Positions 1 to 10,300 of a DNA stretch of 64,000 nt are shown here, piece by piece. The translations under genes were made by a program, and so were the position numbers. The stretch is from NCBI GenBank assembly GCA_037718865.1, contig JBBJMP010000008.1:1-64000 (forward strand), in the 5' to 3' direction. Positions within the stretch are counted from its first letter, which is position 1. Every line of letters starts with the position of its first letter. The notes below the pieces were generated by a model. It ran no database searches. It was not told where the DNA came from and saw only the letters and a program-made list of their open reading frames with translations. Source of the DNA: JADCRZ01 sp037718865 (GTDB taxonomy: Bacteria; Bacteroidota; Bacteroidia; Chitinophagales; Chitinophagaceae).

Positions 1-91
1 GATTTGGTTTGCCAAATTTAGCCATTTTTTTATGCGACAATTTTAAATGCACCCGGCTGTACCCGATATTTTTTCCTATTTCTTTTTTCAT
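1..91 (-). CDS. Possible partial reading frame at left edge
   Basis: Reading the minus strand from an ATG at 91-89 gives about 30 lysine-rich codons with no stop before the window ends. The ATG overlaps the stop codon of the transposase remnant (TAATG), which may be chance. I recognise no domain, and the piece is too short to judge. It could be the start of a real gene joined to the IS scar or simply non-coding sequence. Confidence 0.2.
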   Translation of the reverse strand, partial: MKKEIGKNIGYSRVHLKLSHKKMAKFGKPN

Positions 92-453
92 TACGAATTG
101 GGCACGGCAGCAGAGCTATCGAAAATCACCACATGAAGTTTATAGCCAATGAACCATCCCCTGTTTACAGCGCTGTAACCTTTAGCCGGAGCCGTGTCAA
201 AACTCTTTCTAAACGCCTTATAGGTCTTTTCTCTGGCCAATTTAACCACTGGTACCGGAATTGAGTCAATCACCATAGCCTGACTTTGATCCTCCAGCCT
301 GGCAGATACCTTATCTTGCACTTTCATGATGTGGGACTGAAGCCTTCTGCGTCTTCGATTGAAACGGGTCCTGCATATAAGATTGGGAAACAACCTCCGA
401 TAATCTGTTTTTAATTTACTCCACAAAAGATTTTCGGAATCAATGCCTAATGC
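91..453 (-). pseudogene. IS982-family transposase remnant
   Basis: The translation carries the middle part of an IS982-type DDE transposase: an LGIDSEN-like start, RTRFNRRRR, the DSIPVPV stretch with the first catalytic Asp, and FRKSFDTAPAKGYSAVNRG followed by a GYKLHVVIFD strand. A full IS982 transposase is about 270-300 residues. Here the N-terminal part is cut by an in-frame stop just beyond 453. The C-terminal part, with the remaining catalytic acids, is replaced by unrelated sequence after about position 105. No terminal inverted repeats were found. It is therefore a dead fragment and a marker of past insertion and rearrangement. Confidence 0.8.
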
Positions 454-605
454 TTATCATTTTGCTATCTAAACGCTTTCAAAACAGGTTTATTAAATTA
501 GGACAGTGGATATTGTTTCTTGTCCTGAGTGGCTTATTATACCTGGGATCAATTGAAAGGTAAATAGTCTGATTGCTAAAAGCAACCTTTTAATTCCGTT
601 GCGGA

Positions 606-1772
606 TTATACCCTGCCTTGACGCACCGAGAACCTGTAAACCGTTTGCGACCTGAAAACTTCTCCAGGCCGCAAAATGGTATTTGGAAATTTCGGTTGAT
701 TGGGAGAATCTGGGAAATGCTGGGTTTCAAGGCAAAATGCCCCATACTTTGTAAATGGCTTTGCTCCTCTGCCTATCACCCTTTCATTCAGGTGGTTACC
801 CGTATAAAACACGACACCGGGTTCGGTGGTGTAAACATGCATTACTCTGCCGCTTAAAGGCTCGTAAGCGCTGGCCGCTAACGCTAACTTCCCTGTTGAG
901 CTACGTAAAACAAAGGTATGATCATAGCCCGGGCGGTCGCTAATTTCCTGAATGCTTTTGCCGATTTTTCGAGTGTTGGTAAAGTCAAGTGGCGTTCCTT
1001 TGACATCCAGGAAATTACCGGTAGGGATAAGTTCTTTGGTTGCCTCCAGGTATTGATCGGCAAAGATACTTAATTCAGTATTCAACACGTTATCGTCCTT
1101 TCCTCCCGAAAGATTAAAATAAGAATGGTTGGTGAGAACAACAGGCGTTGCCTTATCAGTTGTAGCTGTATAATTTACCTTGAGCTCATTTTTATTGGTA
1201 AGGGTATAAGTTATGGTCACGCTTAAATTACCGGGAAAACCCTCTTCGCCGTCCTGGCTGAAATAAGTCATTTTCAACGCCACTTCTTTGTTTCCGGGCA
1301 TTTCTTCTATGTTCCATATCTTTTTGTGAAAGCCAAGTACGCCACCATGAATGTTGGACGTCAGGAGATATTCGTTTCCGTCAAGTGTAAACCTTTTATT
1401 CGCAATACGATTGGCAACACGCCCCACGGGAGCTCCCATGACGGCATTTGCCCGGCCGGTATATGAGTTAAGTGAATCGAAACCCAGCACAACGCTTCCC
1501 ATTTGTTTATTTTTATCCGGTGTGATGATATCGGTAATCGCACCGCCATAATTAATGACCTTAACCAGCATCCCGTTGCTGTTTTTAAGGGTATACTGAT
1601 AGATCGGCTTACCCTCTGTTTCACCAAAAAACGCTTTACTGATCGAAGGATTATCTGCTTTTCCGGCGTTTCCGAATATACACTGAACCTCTGTCGGTTT
1701 TGTAATTGCGTAAGATTTAACGGTTATAAAAAAAAGACAAGCTAACCGGAGCGCAAAAATTACTTTTTTCAT
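606..1772 (-). CDS. galM: Secreted aldose 1-epimerase (mutarotase)
   Basis: Aldose 1-epimerase interconverts the alpha and beta anomers of galactose, glucose and related sugars. The 388-residue protein starts with a signal peptide (residues 1-22, ending SYA), so it should act in the periplasm, as many Bacteroidota GalM proteins do. The family features are visible: NYGGAITDI near the N-terminus, GRVANRIA, the catalytic-histidine region NHSYFNLSGG in the middle, GYDHTFVL, and the C-terminal catalytic-glutamate region LETQHFPDSPNQP. Length is normal for the secreted form. It is read alone on the minus strand. Downstream lies the IS remnant; upstream, a 13-codon regulator scar sits in the gap to the VOC gene. 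Confidence 0.93.
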   Translation of the reverse strand: MKKVIFALRLACLFFITVKSYAITKPTEVQCIFGNAGKADNPSISKAFFGETEGKPIYQYTLKNSNGMLVKVINYGGAITDIITPDKNKQMGSVVLGFDSLNSYTGRANAVMGAPVGRVANRIANKRFTLDGNEYLLTSNIHGGVLGFHKKIWNIEEMPGNKEVALKMTYFSQDGEEGFPGNLSVTITYTLTNKNELKVNYTATTDKATPVVLTNHSYFNLSGGKDDNVLNTELSIFADQYLEATKELIPTGNFLDVKGTPLDFTNTRKIGKSIQEISDRPGYDHTFVLRSSTGKLALAASAYEPLSGRVMHVYTTEPGVVFYTGNHLNERVIGRGAKPFTKYGAFCLETQHFPDSPNQPKFPNTILRPGEVFRSQTVYRFSVRQGRV

Positions 1773-1814
1773 TTGAAATAATTAAAATAAACGAAATAAT
1801 TTCACTGGAAGAAA

Positions 1815-1853
1815 TCACTTCCTCACTTCCTGCAAAAAGTGAAGCGGTGTTTT
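1815..1853 (-). pseudogene. Tail scar of an AraC-type (HTCS) regulator
   Basis: In the gap between the epimerase and VOC genes, the minus strand reads KTPLHFLQEVRK followed by TGA. This is nearly the same as the C-terminus of the hybrid regulator fragment ending at 42434 (KTPSQFLQELRK, stop). No other part of such a gene is next to it. I read this as the last 13 codons of a lost AraC-domain regulator, left by a deletion. It is short, but the match keeps frame and includes the stop codon. Confidence 0.6.
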
Positions 1854-1879
1854 GACAAGTCAATTGATTCTGTTAATTT

Positions 1880-2230
1880 CTATTCAACAAAATGCCAGCA
1901 AACTCCTGCGATATCAATAATATTAACTTCTTTACCGTAAGGTTGCACTCTAGGCTGTCCGATCTTGATACCAAATTTTTCCGTTAAGTTTTTTTCAGTT
2001 ATAGATTTCCAGAACTCCTCCACATTATTTACTCTGACACTGATCATGAAATTTTGTGCAAATTCTTTATTGTCAAATTGTTGCAGTATAAATTTACACC
2101 CATCTTTTTCAAAGCCTATATATTCGCCAGCATCCCAATTGATATTAAAACCTAATTCTTGAAAAAGCTGTTTGGAACCTTCAAAATTGTTCCCTGACGG
2201 AACAAACGGCTCAAGAGATAGAAACTTCAT
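1880..2230 (-). CDS. VOC (glyoxalase/bleomycin-resistance-like) family protein
   Basis: A 116-residue single-domain protein with the beta-alpha-beta-beta-beta pattern of the vicinal oxygen chelate superfamily: an N-terminal strand (LEPFVPSGN), a helix with SKQLFQELGF, WDAGEYIGFEKDGCKFILQQF, then the second module with VNNVEEFWKSI and a final strand NIIDIAGVCWHFVE. Such proteins bind metal or small hydrophobic ligands and may act as dioxygenases, isomerases or resistance proteins. Nothing in the sequence or context fixes a substrate. No signal peptide is visible, so it is cytoplasmic. It is read alone, with 158 bp before the regulator gene upstream. Confidence 0.75.
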   Translation of the reverse strand: MKFLSLEPFVPSGNNFEGSKQLFQELGFNINWDAGEYIGFEKDGCKFILQQFDNKEFAQNFMISVRVNNVEEFWKSITEKNLTEKFGIKIGQPRVQPYGKEVNIIDIAGVCWHFVE

Positions 2231-2389
2231 AATAATAGTATAATTTTAAAGGTCGCACGACGTTTTCGCCTTCATACTGTTCGGAATGTTTATTCGTAAG
2301 CCTGGCAACAGGTACTCAATAAAGATAAACAGTTGAAGTGATATTTAAAAGCCCCATCCTTTTGTTGATATCGTTAGTCATCGGATGAG

Positions 2390-3049
2390 CTACAAGCTAT
2401 TTATAATATCCCGGTAGCCTCGGCCAATGGGAATAGATACGCTGTTAACTTCAACCATTTCGGCTGTGAATGATTCTATCTTGCTTATTGAAACGATAAA
2501 GGACCGGTGAATACGTTTGAAGAGATTTGCTGGTAAAAGGTCCTCAATTTCATGCGTACTCATTTTAGACGTGTATTCCCCTTTTGTTGTAATGATCCTG
2601 ATGTACTCCCGTTGACTTTCAATATATACTATCTCGGAGAATAAAATTTTCACTTTCTTTTTTTGCACATTCAGAAACAGGTAATCTTTTGCCTCCCTGC
2701 CTCCGTTTGCGTCCTGTTTTTCTCTTTGTGCTGTTTTTACCTTATTTACTGCCATCAAAAATCGATCAAACTCAAATGGCTTTAACAGGTAATCGGTTAC
2801 GTTCAGATCAAACCCTTCCACTGCGTACTGGTGATACGCGGTTGTAATAATCACTGCAGGTGGATTTGTAAGCGTTTTTAAGAAAGCCATGCCTTTTAAT
2901 TTAGGGAGGTGAATATCTAAAAAAATAAGGTCGGGATTATGATCCCGTAAGTAGTCGGTAGCAAAAATAGCATCTTTAAATGTTCCCTGTAATTCAAGGA
3001 ACGGCACCTGCGAAATATAATCCAATAAAACTTTTACTGCCAGCGGCAT
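2390..3049 (-). pseudogene. LytTR response regulator lacking the receiver's acidic pocket
   Basis: The protein has most of a receiver domain (LIFLDIHLPKLKG with the phospho-accepting Asp; TAYHQYA; the K of LLKPF) followed by a complete LytTR DNA-binding domain (FLNVQKKKVKILFSEIVYIES to IPIGRGYRDII). Family members start with a strand ending in D-D/E-E-P-L-A. Here the frame opens at M-PLAVKV, so the first beta strand and the acidic Mg-binding pair are missing. Just upstream, the minus strand contains codons for Y-R-C before the ATG and an out-of-frame ATG at 3065. This fits a small deletion inside a start like MLKYRCIIVDDEPLA. It is probably unable to be phosphorylated normally, and no partner histidine kinase is nearby. 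Confidence 0.7.
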
Positions 3050-3114
3050 GCAACGATATTAGCATGGAAAGAAAAGACAAAATATAAAAGGAACGCACCC
3101 ACCTGTCTGCCCCT

Positions 3115-4017
3115 TTGCTTAAACCTGTTATCAATACGCCACTTACTTACTCCTATCCATGTGAACATTCTGTAACGGCAGCCGCCGCCGCAAATGTCCT
3201 TGCTTACTTTTTTCCTGCCAAAGCTGATTCAGTTCTACAGATGGCGTATACTGCTTCGCAATCACGCATTGATGCCGGTGTACAATTTCCGAGTGATGTG
3301 GAAGCAGGTTGGAAATTGGGTGAGGAGATTGCCAGGCAAATTATAGAAAAAGCAAAGAACGACGGGTCAGCTAAAGTGTGGGATGGTAAAATGAACAAGG
3401 ATCCAAAAAGATGGACCGGAAATTACCCGATGGGTATAACCCTCACTTCATTTACGCCAATCGTCATTCGTTCAGCAGACCAGTTTAGACCACCGCCTCC
3501 CCCGGACTTTGATGCTGATATGAAAGAACTGAAGAATTTTAAACAGACCTTCAGATCTGCTGCCCTCGCATATTACTGGGCAAGCACCGGGGAAGTATGG
3601 AGTGAACTGGCGAGCTTGAAAATGTTTGAATACCGGATGCAGAATGATGCGCCTGCAGCAGCACGTATCTACACTGTATTAACCACTGCCTATCATGATG
3701 TTGCTATTGCGATCATGGATGCCAAATATGCCTACTGGGGAATCAGGCCGAGCCAGTACGACACAACTTACAAGCCGCTGATAGGAACCCCGCCTTTTCC
3801 GGGTTATCCATCTGGCCATGCCGCAGGTGCTGCCACTTCAAGTGCTGTAATGGAATATTTTTTCCCTGCTGATGCCAAACAGTTTCAGCAACTGGCAAAA
3901 GATTGTGCAGACGCACGATTCTATGCAGGCATTCATTTTCGTTCAGATAATGAAATTGGACTACAGATGGGTAGAGAAATGGGGAAATATGCTGTTGAAA
4001 CATGGATGAAGAAATAA
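3115..4017 (+). pseudogene. PAP2/vanadium-haloperoxidase-type phosphatase, 5' truncated
   Basis: The 300-codon frame ends with a complete PAP2 core: K-YAYWGI-RP (motif KX6RP), YPSGHAAGAATSS, then ARFYAGIHFRSD. It begins inside an earlier, related segment with YPCEH and SRIDAGVQFPSD. Proteins of this family are usually well over 400 residues, with a signal peptide and the earlier segment complete. Here there is no plausible start: only a TTG at 3115, preceded by open codons back to a stop at 3085. No signal peptide is present, so any product would not be exported. It faces away from the likewise truncated LytTR gene, so one deletion or join probably removed both 5' ends. A relative lies at 17332-18714. 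Confidence 0.75.
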
Positions 4018-4174
4018 ACCTTTCACAAAAACATTGATGCGATGCAAGTTAGCTCCTCCCTTATCTGATGAACCTATCAGCCCCAGCGCAAAACGAGATT
4101 CAAACGCCGGTGTTACCAATGCGGCTTTTCCATACCTGGATACGCCTTCAATACCGCATTTCGAAGCGGACAAT
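4018..4174. other. Unassigned spacer between convergent genes
   Basis: This 157-bp stretch separates the PAP2 fragment (plus) from the beta-barrel receptor (minus). Both strands stay open across it, and the minus strand reads a glycine- and serine-containing peptide without any domain I recognise. No terminator hairpin with a T-run was found. It may be a remnant of another gene or a short intergenic repeat. Confidence 0.2.
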
Positions 4175-6622
4175 TTAATTGGCGTTTACCCTTTGGCGTT
4201 CTTCATCAGATCCGGTTGCCCGGTTTGTTCTTGCCTTTAATTTATCATTACCCAAATTACGGCTGTAGGTGAGCCGGAAAGTAGTGTTGACAAATTGAAG
4301 ATTACCACTTACGATTATATTCTGTTCAGGAATATTAACATAAGGCTTAAAATGGGGAGGACCTGTCAAATTACTAACGGCAAACCGTAAAGTTCCTTTC
4401 TTGGGCGAAAATTTTTTTTGCATGCCAAAGTCTAAAGTTCCGAACGAATTTATTCTGTATATGCCGAATAAGCCGCCGGATTGATAATAACCCCTAAGTT
4501 CTATCGAATAACTTTTAGGTAAATTGAAGGTTTGGATTGAATTGATACTGAAGTTTTTTTGTTCTATGCGCAGAGGACTTCCCTTGTAAAACGCGTTCAA
4601 TTGTTGCCACGTTCCAGAAATGTTGTTTTGCATATTCCACCAGTTGGTTACAGTAACAGGAAGTGTTAATATCAGATTTAAGATTTTATTATTCTTTTGG
4701 TTTTCAGCAGCTAGCGTTTGCTTGTTCGTTACCGGATCAACTTTTGGAGCAAAATTGGTAATCGGGTTTGCCTGATAGGTATAAGCAAGTGAAAAGATAA
4801 AACTTTTGAAAAGATAATCTGTTTTAACAGCATCAGAAATGGAGGGCTGCAAGGCCGGATTACCGGAGAAAAACGTATTGGGATCCACGAAAAATACAAA
4901 TGGGGCCATGTCATTAAAAGTAGGCCTGGTGATTCTTCGGCTGTAGGAAGCGTTCACAGAACTTTTTTTATCTATTGTGCGAGAAAGAAATAAACTTGGA
5001 AACCATCTGCCGTAATGCCGATCTACAATATTTTTTACTGCGACCGAACCCAAATTGGAATTGGTGTATTCATATCGCAGCCCAAACTTTCCACTGGTTT
5101 TGTCGTTTAATTTAATGTTAAAAGAAGTGTAAGCAGCACCGATACTTTCCTGCAAGTTATACTTGGCTGTAAGGCTTTTATCTACGGTCCAGTTATTTTG
5201 CACAGTTTTTTCAACCCGTACATCATTGTCAAATTTCGAAATAGTTCCCTTGATCCCCACCTCCATGTCAACTTTTTTACCTAACTTTTTTGCATAATCA
5301 ACGTTTGCCACCCAAAATCTTATAGGAGTTAATTTGCTGCTTTTAGTTCTGTCTTCGTAAAGAAAACTGCCATATCCATCATTATAAGTATTTAAATAAT
5401 CTGTTGGATTTCTATCTTTATAGAAGATGTAATCAAAATTTGCTGAAAGCTTTTCATCACCTGAAAAATTGTGAACTAGATTAAAATTAGCACCGTAGTT
5501 ATATAAGGGATGAAGTTCACGAATGTTAATGGTGATAGTAGTATCTAACATTTCGTTTAAAAATATCCTGCTTTTGTTCACCGCATCCATAGACCATCGG
5601 TTATGAAAGCCGGACACCAAGACGCCTAAAATTGTTTTCTTACTAAGTTCATAATCCAAACCAAACCTACCGTTATAATTTCTTATGACAGCATCCCTAT
5701 CATTTGAGAGGAAACTTTCAATGGCCTTTCCCTGGTTAACCACCCTGCGATAAAACGAAATGACTTGATTCAATTCCGTTCTCGTAAAGGAAAAATCACC
5801 ATAGAGGTTAACTTTTTCAGTTCGATGGTTAAAGTTCATGCTGGCTGCGGTTAACCATCCCTTCCCATAACCAAAGGTAGCGGAGTAAGAGCCGTTTGTA
5901 CCATATTGCGTATTGGTCTTCATTACAATATTAATAAATCCTGCATTACCTTCTGCTTCATAGTTAGCGGGCGGCGTAGTAATTAATTCAATTTTCTCAA
6001 TATTGCTTGAACTCATGCCCGCAAGCATTTGTACAACTGCAGAAATCGGCATTCGGTTTATTTTTCCGTTGATCATGACGACCACGCCGTCTTTGCCATT
6101 CATGGATATGGTGTTGTTTTGCTGATCAACGATTATTCCGGGCGACCGCATTAAAACATCCAAAGCGGTACTGCCCGCATTCGTTATACTGCTGGCGACG
6201 TTAATCACCAGGCGGTCTATCTTTTGTTCAAATAATGGTAATTTGGTAGAAACGGTTACTTCTTTTAGATGCGTTTCCTTTTCCGTTAACTTTAAGGCAT
6301 CAACAGTGAAATCACCTTTATTGGTGATGCTAAAGAATGGTGTGTACGCTTGTTTAAGCCCTACAAAAGAGGAAGCAATTAAATACTTACCGGGTAATAT
6401 TTTTTCAAAAACGTACTTTCCTCCCTTTGCTGTCATTAATCCTTTGACCAGCGACGAATCTTTAAAACTCAACAACAAAACAGTCGCATCTGCTAAAGGA
6501 AGTCCGTTTATATCCAACACAGACCCATGAACTTTAGTTTGAGCACTGCCATCGATTATTATTGACGTATGAAGAATGCAAACGAATAGTGCAAACTTTA
6601 TGTTACGAATGTTTAGCCACAT
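4175..6622 (-). CDS. Outer-membrane beta-barrel receptor with carboxypeptidase-like domain
   Basis: An 815-residue TonB-dependent-receptor-like protein. It has a signal peptide (about 1-27), then a carboxypeptidase regulatory-like domain (KVHGSVLDINGLPLADATVLLLSF to about 110), a plug-like domain (about 120-235, with SALDVLMRSPGIIVD, ISMNGKDGVVVMINGK, IEKIELITTPPANYEAEG), and a long barrel of the OMP_b-brl_3 type to the C-terminus. The barrel family lies outside the SusC class and has no SusD partner here, so it probably handles a small ligand, peptide or siderophore. It is read alone on the minus strand, with a 720-bp gap before the divergent susC. Start at 6622 is the only ATG before the signal peptide. 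Confidence 0.88.
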   Translation of the reverse strand: MWLNIRNIKFALFVCILHTSIIIDGSAQTKVHGSVLDINGLPLADATVLLLSFKDSSLVKGLMTAKGGKYVFEKILPGKYLIASSFVGLKQAYTPFFSITNKGDFTVDALKLTEKETHLKEVTVSTKLPLFEQKIDRLVINVASSITNAGSTALDVLMRSPGIIVDQQNNTISMNGKDGVVVMINGKINRMPISAVVQMLAGMSSSNIEKIELITTPPANYEAEGNAGFINIVMKTNTQYGTNGSYSATFGYGKGWLTAASMNFNHRTEKVNLYGDFSFTRTELNQVISFYRRVVNQGKAIESFLSNDRDAVIRNYNGRFGLDYELSKKTILGVLVSGFHNRWSMDAVNKSRIFLNEMLDTTITINIRELHPLYNYGANFNLVHNFSGDEKLSANFDYIFYKDRNPTDYLNTYNDGYGSFLYEDRTKSSKLTPIRFWVANVDYAKKLGKKVDMEVGIKGTISKFDNDVRVEKTVQNNWTVDKSLTAKYNLQESIGAAYTSFNIKLNDKTSGKFGLRYEYTNSNLGSVAVKNIVDRHYGRWFPSLFLSRTIDKKSSVNASYSRRITRPTFNDMAPFVFFVDPNTFFSGNPALQPSISDAVKTDYLFKSFIFSLAYTYQANPITNFAPKVDPVTNKQTLAAENQKNNKILNLILTLPVTVTNWWNMQNNISGTWQQLNAFYKGSPLRIEQKNFSINSIQTFNLPKSYSIELRGYYQSGGLFGIYRINSFGTLDFGMQKKFSPKKGTLRFAVSNLTGPPHFKPYVNIPEQNIIVSGNLQFVNTTFRLTYSRNLGNDKLKARTNRATGSDEERQRVNAN

Positions 6623-7343
6623 AAGCAGTTATTTAAAAAAGGGCATAAAGCAACACAATCAGAAGTCTGCAATTTGAGTATCGGTAGGGTGGGAAATACC
6701 AGAAATATAAATATTTTTTTCCAATGTTGCAATAGAGGGCTAAAAGCGGTCAAACCTTTTCCTTCCGTTTCGCCAGATACTTTATTAAAGCTTGCAAATC
6801 GTTGATTTAGCAGGCCTTTTTGTCTCATATTATCCTGCCCGGTCATACCAACAGTGGCCACATGGTTTAAGGCTATAAATTATTTTTGTGTTATATTTAA
6901 ACTTTCTTAATTTCAATAATATGAATGCTCAGGTGAAAATCAGTTCGACTTAAAACGTGTTGGAGGAAAATTAAATTCACACTTCTGAATTCTGGGTTCT
7001 ACTATCCAATATGTTGCTTACTGGTTCAGCCGGCATATAAAAAGTTTAATGTAATTAATTTTTTAAAAAGCATCATTTGGATGCTAAAATCTTGTAATTT
7101 AGATACACCAGACAGTCACAAGGTCCCACTATTTCATTGAAAATAATATTTTTCCGAGGAGGCTAAATCAGAAATAAGTAATCAGTTTACGTCCACATTT
7201 GCCAGAATCAAATTCTCCAAACCAAAACAAACACTTATTTTTCATGCAGATTCCGCACACAGAATATGGCTAAGCAACTGGTGCCGCCCAGGACAAGGGT
7301 TCATGATTCCCAAACCTAATTATTTTTCAATAAGTTATCAATT
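6623..7343. other. 720-bp divergent intergenic region
   Basis: This gap lies between the minus-strand receptor (start 6622) and the plus-strand susC (start 7344). The first 240 bp can be read on the minus strand as an 82-codon frame of unknown nature. It includes a 19-base identity with part of the amidase-fusion gene (positions near 23562). A TATTTTTG box at 6881-6888 fits the Bacteroidota -7 consensus, but it is about 455 bp before susC and no matching TTTG box is well placed. I see no other gene or RNA signature here. Confidence 0.4.
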
Positions 7344-10300
7344 ATGAAACTACGACACCTAATACTAGTTTTCATGCTTTTATTGGTTGCGGGAATTCCC
7401 GCAGCTTTTGCACAGAATCGAACTGTTTCGGGCAAAATTGCCGATAATAGCGGCGCACGAATGCCATTTGTAAATGTTCTTGTAAAAGGCACTTCAATTG
7501 GAACGACATCCAATGCTGATGGCGTATATGGTATCTCCGTCCCGGAGGGGTCAAACATCCTGGTGTTTTCTTACATTGGGCACAAAACACAAGAGGTAAA
7601 TGTTTCAGGACGTACAACGGCAGATCTTACAATGGAAAAAGATGCCAATGAACTGGAGAGTGTTGTGGTTACAGCTCTCGGGGTTGAACGAAACAAAAAA
7701 TCACTGCAGTTTTCTGCTACTCAGATAAGTGGTGAAAACTTCACCCAAGCCCGGGAGATCAGTGCGGCAAATGCTCTTGCTGGCAGGGTAGCTGGCGTTA
7801 ATGTATCAAAGATCGCATCAGGACCTGGAGGATCTTCACGTGTTGTGATCCGAGGAGCAAAAACCCTTGGTTCTACCTTGAACCAACCTCTTTATGTTGT
7901 CGATGGAGTTCCCATTGACAACAGTAATTTCGGACAAGCTGGTCTCTGGGGCGGTGCAGACCAGGGAGATGGAATGAGCAGCATTAACCCTGATGACATC
8001 GCATCAATGACAGTATTGAAAGGAGCAAGTGCTGCTGCGCTTTATGGATCGCGGGCTGCCAATGGAGTTATTCTGATAACAACAAAAAAAGGAACAGTAC
8101 GTAGAGGACTTGGCATAGAATTCAATTCAAACTATGTTTTGGAAACTGTAGAGAACCTGACCGAATTTCAGACAACTCATGGTAATGGAGGCTATACGGG
8201 AGGAACTTTGATAACACAAGAAGCTAAAACTCCGAAATCCATTGAAGAGCATTGGAACAACGGCTGGGGTTCTAATGCGTGGGGACCAAAATTCGATGGT
8301 AGTCCGACTGTTCAGTTTGACGGGATAAGCAGGCCTTATTCATTCACTGGTGACAATTGGAAACGTTTTTACAAAACAGGATCTGCGCTTACAAACTCCG
8401 TCGCACTTACTGGTGGAAGCGAAACGCAAAGTTTCAGGCTTTCGCTTTCCGACCTGAGAAGTAAGGGAGTTTTTCCTAATTCGGGTTTCGACAGAACAAA
8501 TGTGTCCTTAACTACAAATTCGAAGTTTGGAAAAAGGCTGTCTGTTAATTCGAAGGTGATGTATTCAAACGAAAAAACGAAAAACCGGCCTCGCCTTTCT
8601 GATTCTCCCGGAAATGCTAATTTGGCCTTATTCTACACTCCAGGTGATATCGACGTCAGGAATTACCGGGGAGACCCTAACAAACCCGGTGCAGTGCCCT
8701 CGATACAAATGCAAAATGACATGGGGATCAAAATTCAGGATAAAAAAGCTCCCGGAGAAGAATTCCAGGTGTCAACTAACTTGTGGCAACAGAATCCGTA
8801 TTGGGCAGCATATCAGTTTTCAAATAGTGATGTTCGTGATCGGGTCATTACCAGTGGAGAAGTACGGTATAATATCACCGATTTCCTGTACGCTTCAGGT
8901 CAGGCCGGAATGGATTGGTTCACCTTAAGAGGAACGCAATTGACACCTCAGGGTACAGGTTTTGATCGTGGAGGTGGTATTACAGAGAACGAATACCGGA
9001 CACGTGAAATAAACCTCCAGTATATGCTGGGTTTCAACAAAACCTTTAACAATTTTGGCGTCAATGCTTTTGTGGGTGGAAACCGGATGCGTCGTACTAC
9101 CGAAAATATTTCTGCAGTAGGGACGGGTTTCAATACACCATTTCTTGCTGCAATCAACAATGCCAAGCAACGGAACTTCGGTTATGGTTATGGAAAACAA
9201 GGTATCAACTCTTTGTTCGGATCTGTCGAATTATCATACAACGACTATTTATTCGTAACTGGTACAGCCAGACAGGACTGGTTCTCAGTATTAAACCCTG
9301 AAGACAACAATATTCTGTATCCTTCTATAGGTGGAAGCTTTGTATTCTCAGATGCGATCAAAGCCTTGCCCAACTGGCTTAGTTATGGAAAGGTAAGAAT
9401 AGCATGGGCACAGGTTGGCAATGTGAGCTCGGTAGGGCCTTACCAGACAATTCTAACGTATAATGCCGGAAGCGCACACCTAAACAGGCCATTAGGTGGA
9501 TATTCATCAGGAGATAATTTACCCAATCCTGACCTGATACCTTTCACATCAACAGAGATGGAATATGGCCTGGAAGTGAGATTCTTCAATAACAGACTGG
9601 GATTGGATATCACCTACTATGATCAAAAAACTACTAATGACATTCTGAATGCAAATATCTCCGGCAGCTCAGGATTTAGGACCACTTCGGTCAATCTTGG
9701 TAAAATTGGAAACAAAGGTGTGGAATTCCTGGTAACCGGCACACCTGTCAAGTCTGCAATAACATGGGATGTTTCATTAAATTTTGCGAAAAACAATAGC
9801 AAGGTTGTTTCGCTGATTGAAGGCCAAAAGGAAGTTCTTGGCGAAGAACCCAGAACAAGAACATCTTATATCAAACATATTGTAGGGTATCCGTATGGTA
9901 TGATCACCGGACAAAAGCAAAGAGTAGATCCTGCATCCGGGCTCCTTGTATATGATACAAGCGGTGCTCCTTTAACAGATGGAACTTACCAGATTCTTGG
10001 CAATGGTGTACCTGATTTCACCGGAGGTATAAACAACGCATTGACCTGGAAAAATTTGAATCTCACCTTCCTGATCGATTTCAAATCAGGTGGAGATATC
10101 TACTCCGGAACGAACGTAAGAATGACACAGGCCGGTTTCACACAGCAAACCCTTCGGGGGCGTAAAGATGAAGCTCCACTTGTCATAACCGGTGTAACTC
10201 CGGATGGTACGGGTTTTAAACCTTTTAATAAAACACTTACACCCGGTCAGGCACGAAATTACTGGGGCCAACTTGGTGAAAGAGCACAAGAGAATTTTGT

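Noticed and set aside
6613..6861. 82-codon minus-strand frame before the beta-barrel receptor
   Set aside because: It overlaps the receptor start, has no domain or signal, and may be non-coding; noted only as part of the gap.
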